Positions 16,375 to 26,364 of a stretch of 64,000 nt of DNA are shown here, one piece after another. The position numbers and the translations under genes were made by a program. The stretch is from Rhodococcus sp. KRD162 (GTDB lineage Bacteria; Actinomycetota; Actinomycetes; Mycobacteriales; Mycobacteriaceae). The stretch is taken from NCBI RefSeq assembly GCF_017168335.1, contig NZ_JABFAU010000003.1:378972-442971 (forward strand), in the 5' to 3' direction. Each line of letters opens with the position of its first letter. Position 1 is the first letter of the stretch. A model generated the notes under the pieces. The model ran no database searches. It was not told the DNA's origin and saw only the letters and a program-made list of their open reading frames with translations.

Positions 16375-16956
16375 ATGAGCAAGTGCGTGGACAGGCTCGA
16401 AGAGGTCGTGCCGCAGGCCGTCGCGGGAGACCGAGCCGCACTGGAACAAGTGCTCGTGCTGATTCAGCCACCGGTACGCCGCTACTGCGCGGCCCGGATC
16501 GGCAACCTCGACGTCGTCGCAGACGATGTGGTGCAGGACGTCTGCCTCGCTTTGGTGACCGCAATTCCGAAGTACCGCGACATGGGTAAGCCCTTCATGG
16601 CGTTTGTGTACGGAATCGCGGCGCACAAGTTGGCCGATGCAGGCCGTAGATCAACTCTGCGGCAGACGTTTTCGATCGACGACATGCCCGAGGAGCGGTC
16701 CTCGGATGCCGGCCCGGAGCAGCTCGCACTCGGAGACGAGCTGCGCACTCATACACAAGCGTTGCTGGACACCTTGCCGCCGAAGTACAGCAAGATCCTG
16801 CTGATGCGGGTGGTGTGGGGCATGACGGCACCGCAAACAGGTCGAGCGCTGGGAATGACCGCCGGTGCGGTGCGGGTGGCGCAGCATCGCGCCCTGAACA
16901 TGCTTCGCGCCGAATTGGTGAACTTCTCGCTGTTGGACACCCGCGTCACCGCCTGA
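16375..16956 (+). CDS. ECF sigma factor, SigD-like
   Basis: 193 residues. Sigma region 2 (RRYCAARIGNLDVVADDVVQ, then YRDMGKPFMAFVYGIAAHK) and region 4 (LPPKYSKILLMRVVWGMTA, then GMTAGAVRVAQHRAL) are both clear and closest to the SigD group of M. tuberculosis. It directs RNA polymerase to a stress or stationary-phase regulon. A GAAGGAG ribosome site sits seven bases before the ATG. No anti-sigma gene follows, whereas sigD in mycobacteria is followed by rsdA; it may be a paralogue with a distant or missing anti-sigma. Confidence 0.88.
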   Translation: MSKCVDRLEEVVPQAVAGDRAALEQVLVLIQPPVRRYCAARIGNLDVVADDVVQDVCLALVTAIPKYRDMGKPFMAFVYGIAAHKLADAGRRSTLRQTFSIDDMPEERSSDAGPEQLALGDELRTHTQALLDTLPPKYSKILLMRVVWGMTAPQTGRALGMTAGAVRVAQHRALNMLRAELVNFSLLDTRVTA

Positions 16957-17040
16957 GGTTCTCCAGCAGCGGGCGTGTCGTATACAGGGAAGAGAAAGGT
17001 GCGGTCGGCTTCCGAGACGAATGTCCGAAACGCCCGATAG

Positions 17041-17098
17041 AGTAACCGCAGCTACATATACGTAAGACACGTAGGCAACGTTGCGGTTCTACGTTACT
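17041..17098 (+). promoter_or_regulatory. palindromic promoter region of the NCS1 permease
   Basis: Nested inverted repeats directly before the permease ATG (17104): AGTAAC/GTTACT (17041-17046, 17093-17098), AACCGCA/TGCGGTT (17044-17050, 17082-17088), ACGTAG/CTACGT (17069-17074, 17089-17094) and the palindrome GCAACGTTGC (17075-17084). TACGTT (17090-17095) fits a -10 box eight bases before the ATG, and no ribosome site is present. An operator over a leaderless promoter fits best. Confidence 0.5.
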
Positions 17099-17103
17099 GA
17101 TCC

Positions 17104-18750
17104 ATGACCGCCGTACAGCCAGCGCCGACAGACACCGCGCTCAAAGAGACGCTCGAGGACTATACGCTGCGTTTCGCGCCGCGTAGCTACCGTAAATGGG
17201 GAACCGGTGTTGTCGCGACGTCCGCGCTCGGCGGCATCGCGTACCTCGCGGACTTCGCCATCGGTGCCAATATCGGAATCTCCTACGGAACCGGCAACGC
17301 ACTGTGGGGCATCCTGGTGTTCGCCGTCGTGATCTTCCTGACCGGGCTCCCGCTCGCATACTATGCCGCGCGCTACAACATCGACCTCGACTTGATCACG
17401 CGCGGAAGCGGATTCGGCTACTACGGATCGGTGGTCACCAACGTCATCTTCGCGACGTTCACGTTCATCTTCTTCGCGCTCGAAGGTTCGATCATGGCCC
17501 AGGGGCTCGAACTGGGTCTGAGCATTCCGCTGCCCATCGGGTACGCGGTCTCGACCCTCATGGTGATCCCTTTGGTCATCTACGGCATGAAAGCTCTTGC
17601 CAAGCTCCAGGTCTGGACGACGCCCCTGTGGTTGGTGCTGATGGTGCTGCCGTTCGTCTATCTCGTGGTCAGCAATCCGGATTCGGTCGGGGCCTTCTTC
17701 GCGTTCGGCGGCCAGGACGGTGCCGACGGCACAGGCGTCAACGTCGGTTCGGCATTGCTCGCAGCAGGCGTGTGTCTTTCGCTCATCGCGCAGATCGCCG
17801 AGCAGATCGACTACCTACGGTTCATGCCGCCCAAGACACCCGAGAACTCCCGGCGCTGGTGGACGGCAGTGCTTCTCGCAGGCCCTGGCTGGGTCATCTT
17901 CGGTGCACTCAAGCAGGTCGTCGGCCTGTTCCTCGCCGTGTACCTGATCGCCAACGTCGTCGACGGCTCCACCATCGCCAACGAGCCGGTGCACCAGTTC
18001 CTGGAGATCTACGAGAACTTCATGCCCGGCTGGCTCGCGATGACGCTCGCGGTGATCCTGGTGGTCATCAGTCAGATCAAGATCAACGTCACCAATGCCT
18101 ACTCCGGATCGCTGGCATGGACCAACTCCTATACCCGCATCACCAAGACCTACCCGGGCCGCATGGTGTTCGTGCTGTTCAACCTCGCGATCGCACTGAT
18201 CTTGATGGAAGCCGACATGTTCAGTTTCCTGAACGACATTCTCGGCTTCTACGCCAACTGCGGGATCGCCTGGATCGCGGTGGTGGCCTCGGACATCGTG
18301 TTCAACAAGTACATCCTGAAGCTTTCTCCCAAGGTGCCCGAGTTCCGCCGCGGCATGCTCTACAACATCAACCCGGTCGGGTTCGGTGCCATGGTGACCT
18401 CTGCCATCGTGTCGATCCTGGTGTTCTTCGGAGCCTTCGGATCGACCATCAAACCGTACTCGCCGATCGTGGCTCTGCTTCTCGCACTGGTACTTCCGCC
18501 CATTCTGGCGATCGCAACCAAGGGAAAGTACTACCTGCGGCGCACCGACGACGGCATCGATATTCCGATGTTCGACGAGTACGGCAACCCCACCGACGCC
18601 ACCCTGCTGTGCCACGTCAGTGGAATGGAATTCGAACGACCCGACATGATCGCCTCGAACGTGCCGGGGCCCAACGGAGAGAAGCAGTACATCAGTTCGC
18701 TGTCGCTGAGGACCGACAAGACGGGGGAGCACATTCTCCCGCCGCAGTGA
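17104..18750 (+). CDS. NCS1-family permease (cytosine/purine/allantoin type)
   Basis: 548 residues with about 12 membrane helices. The start ETLEDYTLRFAPRSYRKW leading into the first helix and the GSGFGYYGS segment fit nucleobase:cation symporter-1 proteins, which bring in cytosine, purines, hydantoins or allantoin. A hydrophilic tail of about 65 residues follows the last helix, longer than usual, and ends TGEHILPPQ. No catabolic genes are adjacent to reveal the substrate. The promoter region is packed with inverted repeats and no Shine-Dalgarno is seen. A strong terminator follows. Confidence 0.9.
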   Translation: MTAVQPAPTDTALKETLEDYTLRFAPRSYRKWGTGVVATSALGGIAYLADFAIGANIGISYGTGNALWGILVFAVVIFLTGLPLAYYAARYNIDLDLITRGSGFGYYGSVVTNVIFATFTFIFFALEGSIMAQGLELGLSIPLPIGYAVSTLMVIPLVIYGMKALAKLQVWTTPLWLVLMVLPFVYLVVSNPDSVGAFFAFGGQDGADGTGVNVGSALLAAGVCLSLIAQIAEQIDYLRFMPPKTPENSRRWWTAVLLAGPGWVIFGALKQVVGLFLAVYLIANVVDGSTIANEPVHQFLEIYENFMPGWLAMTLAVILVVISQIKINVTNAYSGSLAWTNSYTRITKTYPGRMVFVLFNLAIALILMEADMFSFLNDILGFYANCGIAWIAVVASDIVFNKYILKLSPKVPEFRRGMLYNINPVGFGAMVTSAIVSILVFFGAFGSTIKPYSPIVALLLALVLPPILAIATKGKYYLRRTDDGIDIPMFDEYGNPTDATLLCHVSGMEFERPDMIASNVPGPNGEKQYISSLSLRTDKTGEHILPPQ

Positions 18751-18752
18751 CC

Positions 18753-18800
18753 CGTCGTGCGCCTTTTGCGTACCTGTATGTACGCAAAAGGCGCACGACG
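18753..18800. terminator. bidirectional intrinsic terminator
   Basis: Perfect 21-base inverted repeat (arms 18753-18773 and 18780-18800, loop of six) between the converging permease and htpG genes; each arm has an internal TTTT or AAAA run. Confidence 0.85.
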
Positions 18801-18808
18801 ACGGAGCC

Positions 18809-20734
18809 TTATACCGTGCGGGTGAGGCGGTCGGCGAGCAGCTTGGAGAACTTCGCGGGATCCTTCAGGTCCGTTCCCTCGGCCAACAGCGCAGTCGCGT
18901 AGAGCAACTCGGCGGTTTCGGCGAGATGCGGATCATCGCTGCGATCCTCGCGAGCCTTCTTCAGGCCCGTCACCAGCTCGTGGGTGGGGTTGAGCTCGAG
19001 GATGCGCTTGGACGTCGGCACGAACTGGCCCGAGGCCTTGTACATCTTCTCGAGCTGCGGGGAGAAACTGAACTCGTCGCCGACGACGCAGGCCGGTGAC
19101 GTCGTCAGGCGCGTCGACAGACGTACCTCCTTGACGTCCTCGCCGAGAGTCTCGGTCAGCCAGGTGAGCAGGTCGGCGAACTCCTTGTCCTGCTCCTCGC
19201 GCTTGGCCTCGGCCTCCTTCTTCTCTTCCTCGGTGTCGAGGTCCACCTCGCCCTTGGCGATGGACTGGAACGACTTGCCGTCGAAGTCGGTGACGTTGCC
19301 GACCCACACCTCGTCGACCGAGTCGGTCAGCAGCAGCACCTCGAGGCCACGAGCCTTGAACGCCTCCATGTGCGGCGAGCTCTCGATCTGCTGGCGGGAT
19401 TCGCCCGTCATGTAGTAGATCTGCTGCTGTCCGTCCTTCATCCGGTCCACGTACTCGGCCAGAGTCGTCACGCCCTCCTCGGAGTGAGTGGACGCGAACG
19501 ACGAGATGCCCAGCAGGGTTTCGCGATTGTCGGAGTCCGAGATCAAGCCCTCCTTGAGGACCGTGCCGAACTGCGACCACAGCGTGTTGTACTTGTCTGG
19601 CTGCTCGCTCTGCAGTTCCTTGACCGTGGAGAGCACCTTCTTGGTGAGGCGGCGACGGATCGCGCGGATCTGCCGGTCCTGCTGCAGGATCTCGCGAGAG
19701 ACGTTGAGCGAGAGATCTGCTGCGTCCACGACACCCTTGATGAACCGCAGGTACTCGGGTAGCAGCTCCTGCGAATCGTCCATGATGAACACGCGTTTGA
19801 CGTACAGGTGCACGCCCGCCTTGCTCTCCCGCATGAACAGGTCGAACGGTGCCTGCGACGGAATGAACAGCAGCGCTTGGTATTCGAACGTGCCCTCGGC
19901 CTTGAACGGGATGACCTCGAGCGGCTCGTCCCAGGCGTGGCTGACGTGCTTGTAGAACTCCTTGTACTCGTCCTCGGACACCTCGTCCTTGGAGCGGGTC
20001 CACAGCGCCTTCTGCGAGTTGATCGTCTCCGTCTCGATCGTGACGGTGTCCTCGCCGCCCTCCTCTTCGCTCTTGACTCGCTTCTCGACGTCGATGCGAA
20101 TGGGCCAGGCGATGAAATCGGAGTACTTCTTGACCAGTTCCTTGATCTTGCGCTCGGACGCGTAATCGTGAAGGTGGTCTTCCTCGTCGGCGGGCTTGAG
20201 CGCCAGCGTCACCGAGGAGCCCTGCGGGGCGTCGTCGACATCGGTGATCTCGTAGGTGCCCTCACCGGTGGACTCCCACTTGGTGGCCGTGCTCTCGCCG
20301 GCCTTGCGGGTGAGCAGGGTGACCTTCTCGGCGACCATGAACGTGGAGTAGAAGCCGATTCCGAACTGGCCGATCAGTTCCTCGGATGCGGCCGCATCCT
20401 TGGCTTCCTTGAGCTTCTTGCGGACCTCGGCGGTGCCGGACTTGGCCAGTGTGCCGATCAGGTCGATGACCTCCGTACGCGACATGCCGATGCCGTTGTC
20501 GCGGATGGAGAGAGTGCGGGCCGCGGAGTCGATGTCGATCTCGATGTGCAGATCCGATACGTCGACGTCCAGGTCCTTGTTGCGGTACGACTCCAGGCGC
20601 AGCTTGTCCAGCGCGTCCGAGGAGTTCGAGATCAGTTCACGGAGAAAGCTGTCTTTGTTGGAGTAGATGGAGTGCACCATCAGATCCAGGAGCTGACGCG
20701 TCTCCGCCTGGAATTCGAGCTGTTCGGTACTCAA
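18809..20734 (-). CDS. htpG: molecular chaperone HtpG (Hsp90)
   Basis: 641 residues, close to the M. tuberculosis length. The N-terminal ATPase domain shows LRELISNSSDALDKL and the nucleotide motifs DNGIGM and GQFGIGFYS; the middle and C-terminal domains are complete. It folds client proteins in the cytosol. The start is taken as TTG at 20734 because GAAGGGGAG lies just before it and the protein then begins STEQLEFQAETRQLL, matching the family; the longer frame to 20755 would include that ribosome site. Divergent from the metallo-hydrolase gene. Confidence 0.95.
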   Translation of the reverse strand: MSTEQLEFQAETRQLLDLMVHSIYSNKDSFLRELISNSSDALDKLRLESYRNKDLDVDVSDLHIEIDIDSAARTLSIRDNGIGMSRTEVIDLIGTLAKSGTAEVRKKLKEAKDAAASEELIGQFGIGFYSTFMVAEKVTLLTRKAGESTATKWESTGEGTYEITDVDDAPQGSSVTLALKPADEEDHLHDYASERKIKELVKKYSDFIAWPIRIDVEKRVKSEEEGGEDTVTIETETINSQKALWTRSKDEVSEDEYKEFYKHVSHAWDEPLEVIPFKAEGTFEYQALLFIPSQAPFDLFMRESKAGVHLYVKRVFIMDDSQELLPEYLRFIKGVVDAADLSLNVSREILQQDRQIRAIRRRLTKKVLSTVKELQSEQPDKYNTLWSQFGTVLKEGLISDSDNRETLLGISSFASTHSEEGVTTLAEYVDRMKDGQQQIYYMTGESRQQIESSPHMEAFKARGLEVLLLTDSVDEVWVGNVTDFDGKSFQSIAKGEVDLDTEEEKKEAEAKREEQDKEFADLLTWLTETLGEDVKEVRLSTRLTTSPACVVGDEFSFSPQLEKMYKASGQFVPTSKRILELNPTHELVTGLKKAREDRSDDPHLAETAELLYATALLAEGTDLKDPAKFSKLLADRLTRTV

Positions 20735-20828
20735 TGTCTCCCCTTCTAGCTGCAAAACCGACGCGGATATTCTACGGCAAGGCTACGGGTGAGCTGCGAA
20801 GACGTCGTAGCCGCCTACTGTGGTGGCC

Positions 20829-21944
20829 GTGACGAAGACGAAGTTGGTATTGGGTGCTGTCGCCGCCTCGAGCGGGGCTTGGTTGGCGCGTGCGATGTGG
20901 GGCCTGCCCTCGGCAATCGGTGCCCGGCGGGCACAGATAACCCCGTACGCGGCAGGCTCGCCGCGGTACCGCGACCGGCGATTCCACAATTCCGACCCCA
21001 GTTCCAGCTACCTGCCCGGTCGCGGGGACAAAGGGCACAAGAACATCGTCGTCTCGTTGTTCACCGAACGTGGCAGAGGCCGGCCGCAACGCCCGATCCC
21101 GCTCGCCCCGCAGATCGCGCCGGTGGATGCGGGCGAGCTGGCGGTCACGTGGTACGGCCATTCCAGCGTGCTCGTCGAGGTCGACGGCTACCGGATCCTC
21201 GCCGATCCGGTGTGGAGCAATCGTGTCTCGCCCTCCTCGGTGGTGGGGCCTGCGCGTCTGCATCCGACGCCGGTCGAGTTGACCGATCTGCCGAGGATCG
21301 ACGCCATCGTCGTCTCACACGACCATTACGACCACCTCGACAAGGCGACGGTGCAGCAGCTGACGCGGACGCAGTCGGCCCCCTTCGTGGTTCCGTTGGG
21401 GATCGGCGCACACCTGCGCAAGTGGCGGGTGCCCGAGGAGCGCATCATCGAACTGGACTGGGACGAGCAGACGGTGATCGGCGGTCTCACCCTCACGTGC
21501 ACCGAGGCCCGGCACTTCTCCGGCCGCGGTCTGACCCGCGACTCGACGCAGTGGGCGTCCTGGGCGTTCGCGGGCCCCACCAGGCGCGTCTTCTTCGGTG
21601 GCGACTCCGGGTACACACCGAAGTTCGCCGAGATCGGCCGCAACTACGGACCGTTCGACATGACCCTCCTCCCCGTCGGGGCCTACGACCCCCGGTGGCC
21701 GGATGTCCACATGAACCCCGAGGAAGCGGTCACCGCGCACGTCGATCTGACGGCGTCGGGCATTTTCGTTCCTATTCACTGGGCCACGTTCAACCTGGCT
21801 TTCCACCCGTGGTCCGAGCCGATCGTGCGCTTGCACGAGGCAGCTCAGGATGTCGGGGTCCAGGTGGCAGTGCCGATGCCTGGACAGCGCATGGACGGCA
21901 CACGAACCGTGACCGACGATCGTTGGTGGGCGCGGCTGGGCTGA
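20829..21944 (+). CDS. metallo-beta-lactamase-fold hydrolase, Rv0906-like (NAPE-PLD type)
   Basis: 371 residues. A hydrophobic N-terminal segment (about 5-25) may anchor it in the membrane. The metal site is complete: SHDHYDHLD, then a histidine in EARHFSG, Asp in FFGGDSGY and His in VPIHWATF. Family members resemble N-acyl phosphatidylethanolamine phospholipase D and UlaG. The M. tuberculosis counterpart Rv0906 lies beside echA6. GTG at 20829 is preferred because TACTGT (20816-20821) sits seven bases upstream as a -10 for leaderless transcription; GTG at 20820 is possible. ctpE follows 24 bases later. Confidence 0.87.
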   Translation: MTKTKLVLGAVAASSGAWLARAMWGLPSAIGARRAQITPYAAGSPRYRDRRFHNSDPSSSYLPGRGDKGHKNIVVSLFTERGRGRPQRPIPLAPQIAPVDAGELAVTWYGHSSVLVEVDGYRILADPVWSNRVSPSSVVGPARLHPTPVELTDLPRIDAIVVSHDHYDHLDKATVQQLTRTQSAPFVVPLGIGAHLRKWRVPEERIIELDWDEQTVIGGLTLTCTEARHFSGRGLTRDSTQWASWAFAGPTRRVFFGGDSGYTPKFAEIGRNYGPFDMTLLPVGAYDPRWPDVHMNPEEAVTAHVDLTASGIFVPIHWATFNLAFHPWSEPIVRLHEAAQDVGVQVAVPMPGQRMDGTRTVTDDRWWARLG

Positions 21945-21968
21945 CCGAACCGGGATTAAGCTGCACTC

Positions 21969-24365
21969 ATGTCTATCGACGCCGATGCGCTGCGTGACTC
22001 CGGTCTGACCGAGGCGGAAGTCGCCAAGCTCACCGCCGAGGGAAAGTCGAACGACGTTCCGGCCCGTGCGTCTCGGTCGGTTCGCGATATCGTCCGCGGC
22101 AACGTGTTCACGCGGATCAACGCGATCCTCGGTGTGCTGTTGATCATCGTGCTCTCGACGGGTTCGGTGATCGACGGCATGTTCGGACTGCTGATCATCG
22201 CGAACAGTGGCATCGGAATCATCCAGGAAGTTCGAGCGAAGCGGACGCTGGATCGCTTGGCCATCGTCGGTCAGAACAAGCCTCAGGTGCGACGCGACGG
22301 CGTCTCGAAGCAGGTGGCTCCCGACGAGGTGGTCCTGGGCGACATCGTCGAGCTGGGCCCGGGCGACCAGATCGTCGTCGACGGTGAGGTGATCGAGACC
22401 GAGAGCCTCGAGATCGACGAATCCTTGCTCACCGGTGAAGCCGATGCCGTGCACAAAACGGAAGCGGCGCAGGTCCTTTCGGGTAGCTTCGTCGTGGCGG
22501 GCAGTGGGGCGTACCGCGCGACGAAGGTCGGCCGTGACGCCTACGCCGCCAAGCTCGCCGAGGAAGCCAGCAAGTTCACGCTGGTCAAGTCCGAACTGCG
22601 AAGCGGCATCGACAAGATCCTGAAGTTCATCACGTACCTGATGATCCCGGCCGGTGTGCTCATCATCTACAACCAATTGTTCTCCAGCGGCCAGGCGCTA
22701 CGACCGGCCCTCAACGGTATGGTCGCCGCGCTGGTGCCGATGGTCCCCGAAGGTCTGGTGCTGATGACCTCGATCGCGTTCGCGGTCGGCGTGATCAGGC
22801 TCGGTCAACGGCAGTGTCTGGTGCAGGAATTGCCCGCGATCGAGGGCCTCGCCCGCGTGGACGTGGTGTGCGCAGACAAAACCGGCACCCTCACCGAGAA
22901 CGGGATGCGGTTGCACGAGGTGGTGTTGCTCGACGACGCCGATTCCGATTCCGTCACAGCCGCTCTCGCATCGCTGGCGCATGACGATCCGCGGCCGAAC
23001 GCGAGTGTGCAGGCCGTCGCCGAGGCCTACCCGGATGCGCCGGGGTGGACGCAGAGTGCCGTTGCCCCGTTCTCGTCGGCCAAGAAATGGAGCGGCTCGT
23101 CCTACGGCGAGCACGGAAACTGGGTGCTCGGTGCCCCGGACGTGCTGCTCGATCCCCAGTCGCACGCGGCGCGAGAGGCCGAAGAAGTCGGATCGAGGGG
23201 TCTGCGAGTGCTGCTGCTCGCCGGCTCCGATCGTGCCGTCGACGACATCGACGCACCGGGCACCGTCATCCCACGGGCACTGGTGATCCTCGAGCAGAAG
23301 GTGCGCCAGGACGCGCGAGAGACGCTGGAGTACTTCGCCAGTCAGCACGTGGAGGTCAAGGTGATCTCCGGGGACAATGCCGTCTCGGTCGGCGCGGTCG
23401 CAGGGTCTCTCGGCCTGCCGGGCGGCGACTCCCCGGTCGACGCACGAGAGCTGCCGGAGGAATCCGAACAACTCGCCGATGCCGTGGCGAACTCCACCAC
23501 GTTCGGCCGGGTCCGGCCCGATCAGAAGCGAACGATGGTGGGCGCATTGCAATCTCGCGGCCACACGGTCGCGATGACCGGTGACGGTGTCAACGATGTC
23601 CTGGCTCTCAAGGACGCAGACATCGGCGTCGCGATGGGATCGGGAAGTGCTGCCACCCGTGCCGTCGCGCAGATCGTGTTGTTGGACAACAAGTTCGCAA
23701 CGCTGCCCTATGTCGTGGGGGAGGGGCGACGCGTCATCGGCAACATCGAACGCGTCTCGAATCTGTTCCTGACCAAGACCGTCTACTCGGTGCTGCTCGC
23801 GTTCCTCATCGGGCTCACCGGAGTGCTCTCGCAGATCTTCCACTTCGAGCCGATTCCGTATCCGTTTCTGCCGCGGCACGTGACGATAGCCGCGTGGTTC
23901 ACCATCGGTATCCCGGCGTTCGTGCTCTCGCTCGCGCCCAACAACGAGCGGGCCCGTAGCGGTTTCGTCTCGCGGGTGATGCGGCTGGCCGTCCCGTCCG
24001 GATTGATCGTCGGATCGTGTACTTTCGTGTCCTATTTGCTGGCCTACGCCGGGCCGAACGCCACCGAGGTCCAGGTGACCCAGGCCAGCACGACCGCGTT
24101 GATCACCCTGATCATGATCGCCCTGTGGGTGTTGGCCGTCGTCGCGCGGCCCTACAACTGGTGGAAGGTGCTGCTGCTGGCCGGATCGGTCGGTGGCTAC
24201 CTGGTGCTGTTCGCAATTCCGTTCTGCCGCACCTTCTTCAAGCTCGACCCTTCCAACGTCGGAGCCACCACCAGTGCGCTGATCATCGGCGGGATCGGTA
24301 TCGCGCTGGTCGAGGTGGTCAACAGGGTGGGAACGGCGCTGCGTAATCGGCAGGGTAATACGTAG
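21969..24365 (+). CDS. ctpE: P-type cation-transporting ATPase CtpE
   Basis: 798 residues. The phosphorylated aspartate is Asp303 in [12 protein letters not shown]; the actuator motif is LLTGEAD, the membrane motif MVPEGLVLM, and the hinge [20 protein letters not shown]. CtpE of mycobacteria is linked to calcium uptake, and sequence and gene order (after echA6 and Rv0906-like, before the antitoxin) agree. About ten membrane helices. TAAGCT (21957-21962) lies six bases before the ATG, another leaderless-type start, although the gene could also be read from the upstream promoter. Confidence 0.92.
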   Translation: MSIDADALRDSGLTEAEVAKLTAEGKSNDVPARASRSVRDIVRGNVFTRINAILGVLLIIVLSTGSVIDGMFGLLIIANSGIGIIQEVRAKRTLDRLAIVGQNKPQVRRDGVSKQVAPDEVVLGDIVELGPGDQIVVDGEVIETESLEIDESLLTGEADAVHKTEAAQVLSGSFVVAGSGAYRATKVGRDAYAAKLAEEASKFTLVKSELRSGIDKILKFITYLMIPAGVLIIYNQLFSSGQALRPALNGMVAALVPMVPEGLVLMTSIAFAVGVIRLGQRQCLVQELPAIEGLARVDVVCADKTGTLTENGMRLHEVVLLDDADSDSVTAALASLAHDDPRPNASVQAVAEAYPDAPGWTQSAVAPFSSAKKWSGSSYGEHGNWVLGAPDVLLDPQSHAAREAEEVGSRGLRVLLLAGSDRAVDDIDAPGTVIPRALVILEQKVRQDARETLEYFASQHVEVKVISGDNAVSVGAVAGSLGLPGGDSPVDARELPEESEQLADAVANSTTFGRVRPDQKRTMVGALQSRGHTVAMTGDGVNDVLALKDADIGVAMGSGSAATRAVAQIVLLDNKFATLPYVVGEGRRVIGNIERVSNLFLTKTVYSVLLAFLIGLTGVLSQIFHFEPIPYPFLPRHVTIAAWFTIGIPAFVLSLAPNNERARSGFVSRVMRLAVPSGLIVGSCTFVSYLLAYAGPNATEVQVTQASTTALITLIMIALWVLAVVARPYNWWKVLLLAGSVGGYLVLFAIPFCRTFFKLDPSNVGATTSALIIGGIGIALVEVVNRVGTALRNRQGNT

Positions 24366-24407
24366 GATGCAGGTGTTCCGAACGATCTGATGAACAAGGA
24401 GTGGGTC

Positions 24408-24596
24408 ATGGGCTTCGCAGACAACTTGAAGGGTCTCGTCGACAAGGGCAAGGACCTCGCAGCCGAGAACTCGGACAAGATCGACGACGTCGTGGACAAG
24501 GCGGGGGACTTCATCGACAGCAAGACCGACGGTAAGTACGCCGACAAGGTCGACAAGGTCCAGGAAGCAGCCAAGAAGGCGATTCCGGACAAGTAG
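24408..24596 (+). CDS. MT0933/Rv0909-family antitoxin
   Basis: 62-residue highly charged helical protein (GFADNLKGLVDKGKDLAAE, then DKIDDVVDKAGDFIDSKTDG). This Lys/Asp-rich heptad pattern is that of the Rv0909 antitoxin family. ATG at 24408 is chosen for the AAGGAG site six bases before it, rather than the ATG at 24390. In M. tuberculosis the toxin Rv0910 follows directly; here a cation antiporter follows and the toxin-like gene is at 33898, about 9.3 kb away. It is the third gene after the Rv0906-like gene and ctpE. Confidence 0.78.
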   Translation: MGFADNLKGLVDKGKDLAAENSDKIDDVVDKAGDFIDSKTDGKYADKVDKVQEAAKKAIPDK

Positions 24597-24662
24597 GACC
24601 TATCCGGTGGTTCGGTGCCGTCGGTCGCGCTCGAGGGTGCGGCTGACGGCACAATCGTCGGT

Positions 24663-26291
24663 GTGGACGGACCGATACTTCTTCTCGTAGTCATCTTCGC
24701 GATCGCGGTCGCCGGATTTGCCAAGCGACTGGACCTGCAGGTCCCGCTGGTGTTGGTGACCGTCGGGTCCATCGCATCGTTCGTTCCAGGTGTTCCGCAT
24801 GTCAGCCTCTCACCCCAGCTGATCCTCGGGGTCGTGCTTCCGCCGCTGCTGTATTCCGCGGCGCTGGATTTCTCGTTCGTCACCTTCCGGCGAAATCTCG
24901 GCCCCATTCTTCGGCTCGGCCTGGTCATGGTGATCGTGACGACGTTCGTCGTCGGCTGGTTCGCGAATCTGTTGATCCCGGAAGTGACGCTGGGTGCGGC
25001 GCTGGTGCTCGGCGCTGTCGTTGCCCCACCCGACGCGGTGTCCGCGATCTCCGTCGGCCGCAAGCTGGGCCTGCCGGCGCGGATGATGGCCATTCTCACC
25101 GGGGAGAGCCTGGTGAACGACGCGGCGGCGCTGACCCTGTTCACCCTGGCGGTCGCGTCGGTGACGGGCAGTCGAATCGAACTGGGCTCGCCGTTGCTGT
25201 TCTTCGCCTACGAGATCATCGGCGGTGTGCTGGTCGGGTTGGCCCTGTCTCGCATCGTGCGTTTCGTCCGTACGCGCATTGCCGATTCTGCGCTCGAGAC
25301 CGTGCTCGGCCTGGTGTTGCCGTTCACCGCATATCTGGCAGCCGAGGAACTGCACGCCTCGGGCGTCCTCGCCGTCGTCACGGCAGGTTTCGTGTTGGGC
25401 CGCGTCACGGCCGATGTCTCGGTTGCCACGAGGGTCCAGGAACGGCAGGTGTGGCCGACGCTGGATCTTCTCCTGGAAGCATTCGTCTTCGCGTACATGG
25501 GTCTGCAGCTCAAATTCGTGGTCCAAGAAGTGCAACGTGAGGGGTTGCCGGTCCACCACGTGTTCGCGTACGCGCTGCTGGTGCTCCTGGTGGTCATGGC
25601 GGTTCGTCCGGCTTGGATCTTCGCCAATTCCGGACGGAGCCTGGTGTTCAGGCGGCTGTTCCGGCGGCGCGAACCCAGCGAGCCCGGGCTGACCTGGCAA
25701 CAGAACCTGGTGCTTTCCTGGGCCGGGATGCGCGGCGTGGTCACCCTCGCTGCGGCCGCCGGTGTGCCGCTGACCACGGTGGTGGGTGACGAGTTTCCCG
25801 GCCGCGCGGTGATTCAGGCGGTCGCCTTCGTCGTCGCGGTCGGCACGTTGCTGCTGCAGGGGCTGACCCTTCCGATGTTGATTCGAAGGATGGATGTCGC
25901 CGATCCACTCGAGCAGCAGCGCAACGACAATCAGCGGCTGCTCTCCCAGGCCATCGCGCGCACGGCGGCTGAGGACTATCTGAAACGAGCGGCGGAACAG
26001 GGGATCGCCGGCGTGGACCGGGAACGGGTCGGTGAAGTGATCGAGCGGGTGCGCCGGTCGGTGCTTGCCCGGTTGGACGCCGAGGAGACCGAGGATCGGG
26101 AGAAGCGAATCGCCGCGGCAGGTGCGATGTTCGATTCGTTGCGCCACAACGTCCTGGTCGCGCAGCGGGCAGCGCTCATTGCCGCCCGTGACTCGGGGGA
26201 GTTGGACGACGAAGCGTTACGAGCAGTGTTGAATGGCTTGGACGTGGAGGAGATTGCGGCGGAGGCTCGCATCGAACGACGCTCGATCTAG
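24663..26291 (+). CDS. CPA1-type Na+/H+ antiporter
   Basis: 542 residues: about 12 helices to residue 400, then a cytoplasmic tail rich in Glu and Arg. The ion-binding pair is visible as GESLVNDAAALTLF, together with VAPPDAVSAI and the late GMRGVVTLAAA motif of the NhaP/CPA1 group. It exchanges sodium or potassium for protons across the membrane. GTG at 24663 is chosen because the first helix starts just after it; 24615 is possible. It is the first gene of the block between antitoxin and toxin. Confidence 0.88.
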   Translation: MDGPILLLVVIFAIAVAGFAKRLDLQVPLVLVTVGSIASFVPGVPHVSLSPQLILGVVLPPLLYSAALDFSFVTFRRNLGPILRLGLVMVIVTTFVVGWFANLLIPEVTLGAALVLGAVVAPPDAVSAISVGRKLGLPARMMAILTGESLVNDAAALTLFTLAVASVTGSRIELGSPLLFFAYEIIGGVLVGLALSRIVRFVRTRIADSALETVLGLVLPFTAYLAAEELHASGVLAVVTAGFVLGRVTADVSVATRVQERQVWPTLDLLLEAFVFAYMGLQLKFVVQEVQREGLPVHHVFAYALLVLLVVMAVRPAWIFANSGRSLVFRRLFRRREPSEPGLTWQQNLVLSWAGMRGVVTLAAAAGVPLTTVVGDEFPGRAVIQAVAFVVAVGTLLLQGLTLPMLIRRMDVADPLEQQRNDNQRLLSQAIARTAAEDYLKRAAEQGIAGVDRERVGEVIERVRRSVLARLDAEETEDREKRIAAAGAMFDSLRHNVLVAQRAALIAARDSGELDDEALRAVLNGLDVEEIAAEARIERRSI

Positions 26292-26320
26292 CCGACGCAC
26301 GATCCAGCCGACGCACGATC
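26290..26320. repeat. 15-base tandem direct repeat upstream of lipase/two-component operon
   Basis: AGCCGACGCACGATC occurs at 26290-26304 and again at 26306-26320, a 16-base period starting at the antiporter stop and ending 45 bases before the lipase start. LytTR regulators bind direct repeats, so this may be the site of the regulator encoded two genes downstream; that link is inferred. Confidence 0.55.
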
Positions 26321-26364
26321 TGGACGATGACCGATGCGACGAACAACGTAGGAGCGCAGAGACT

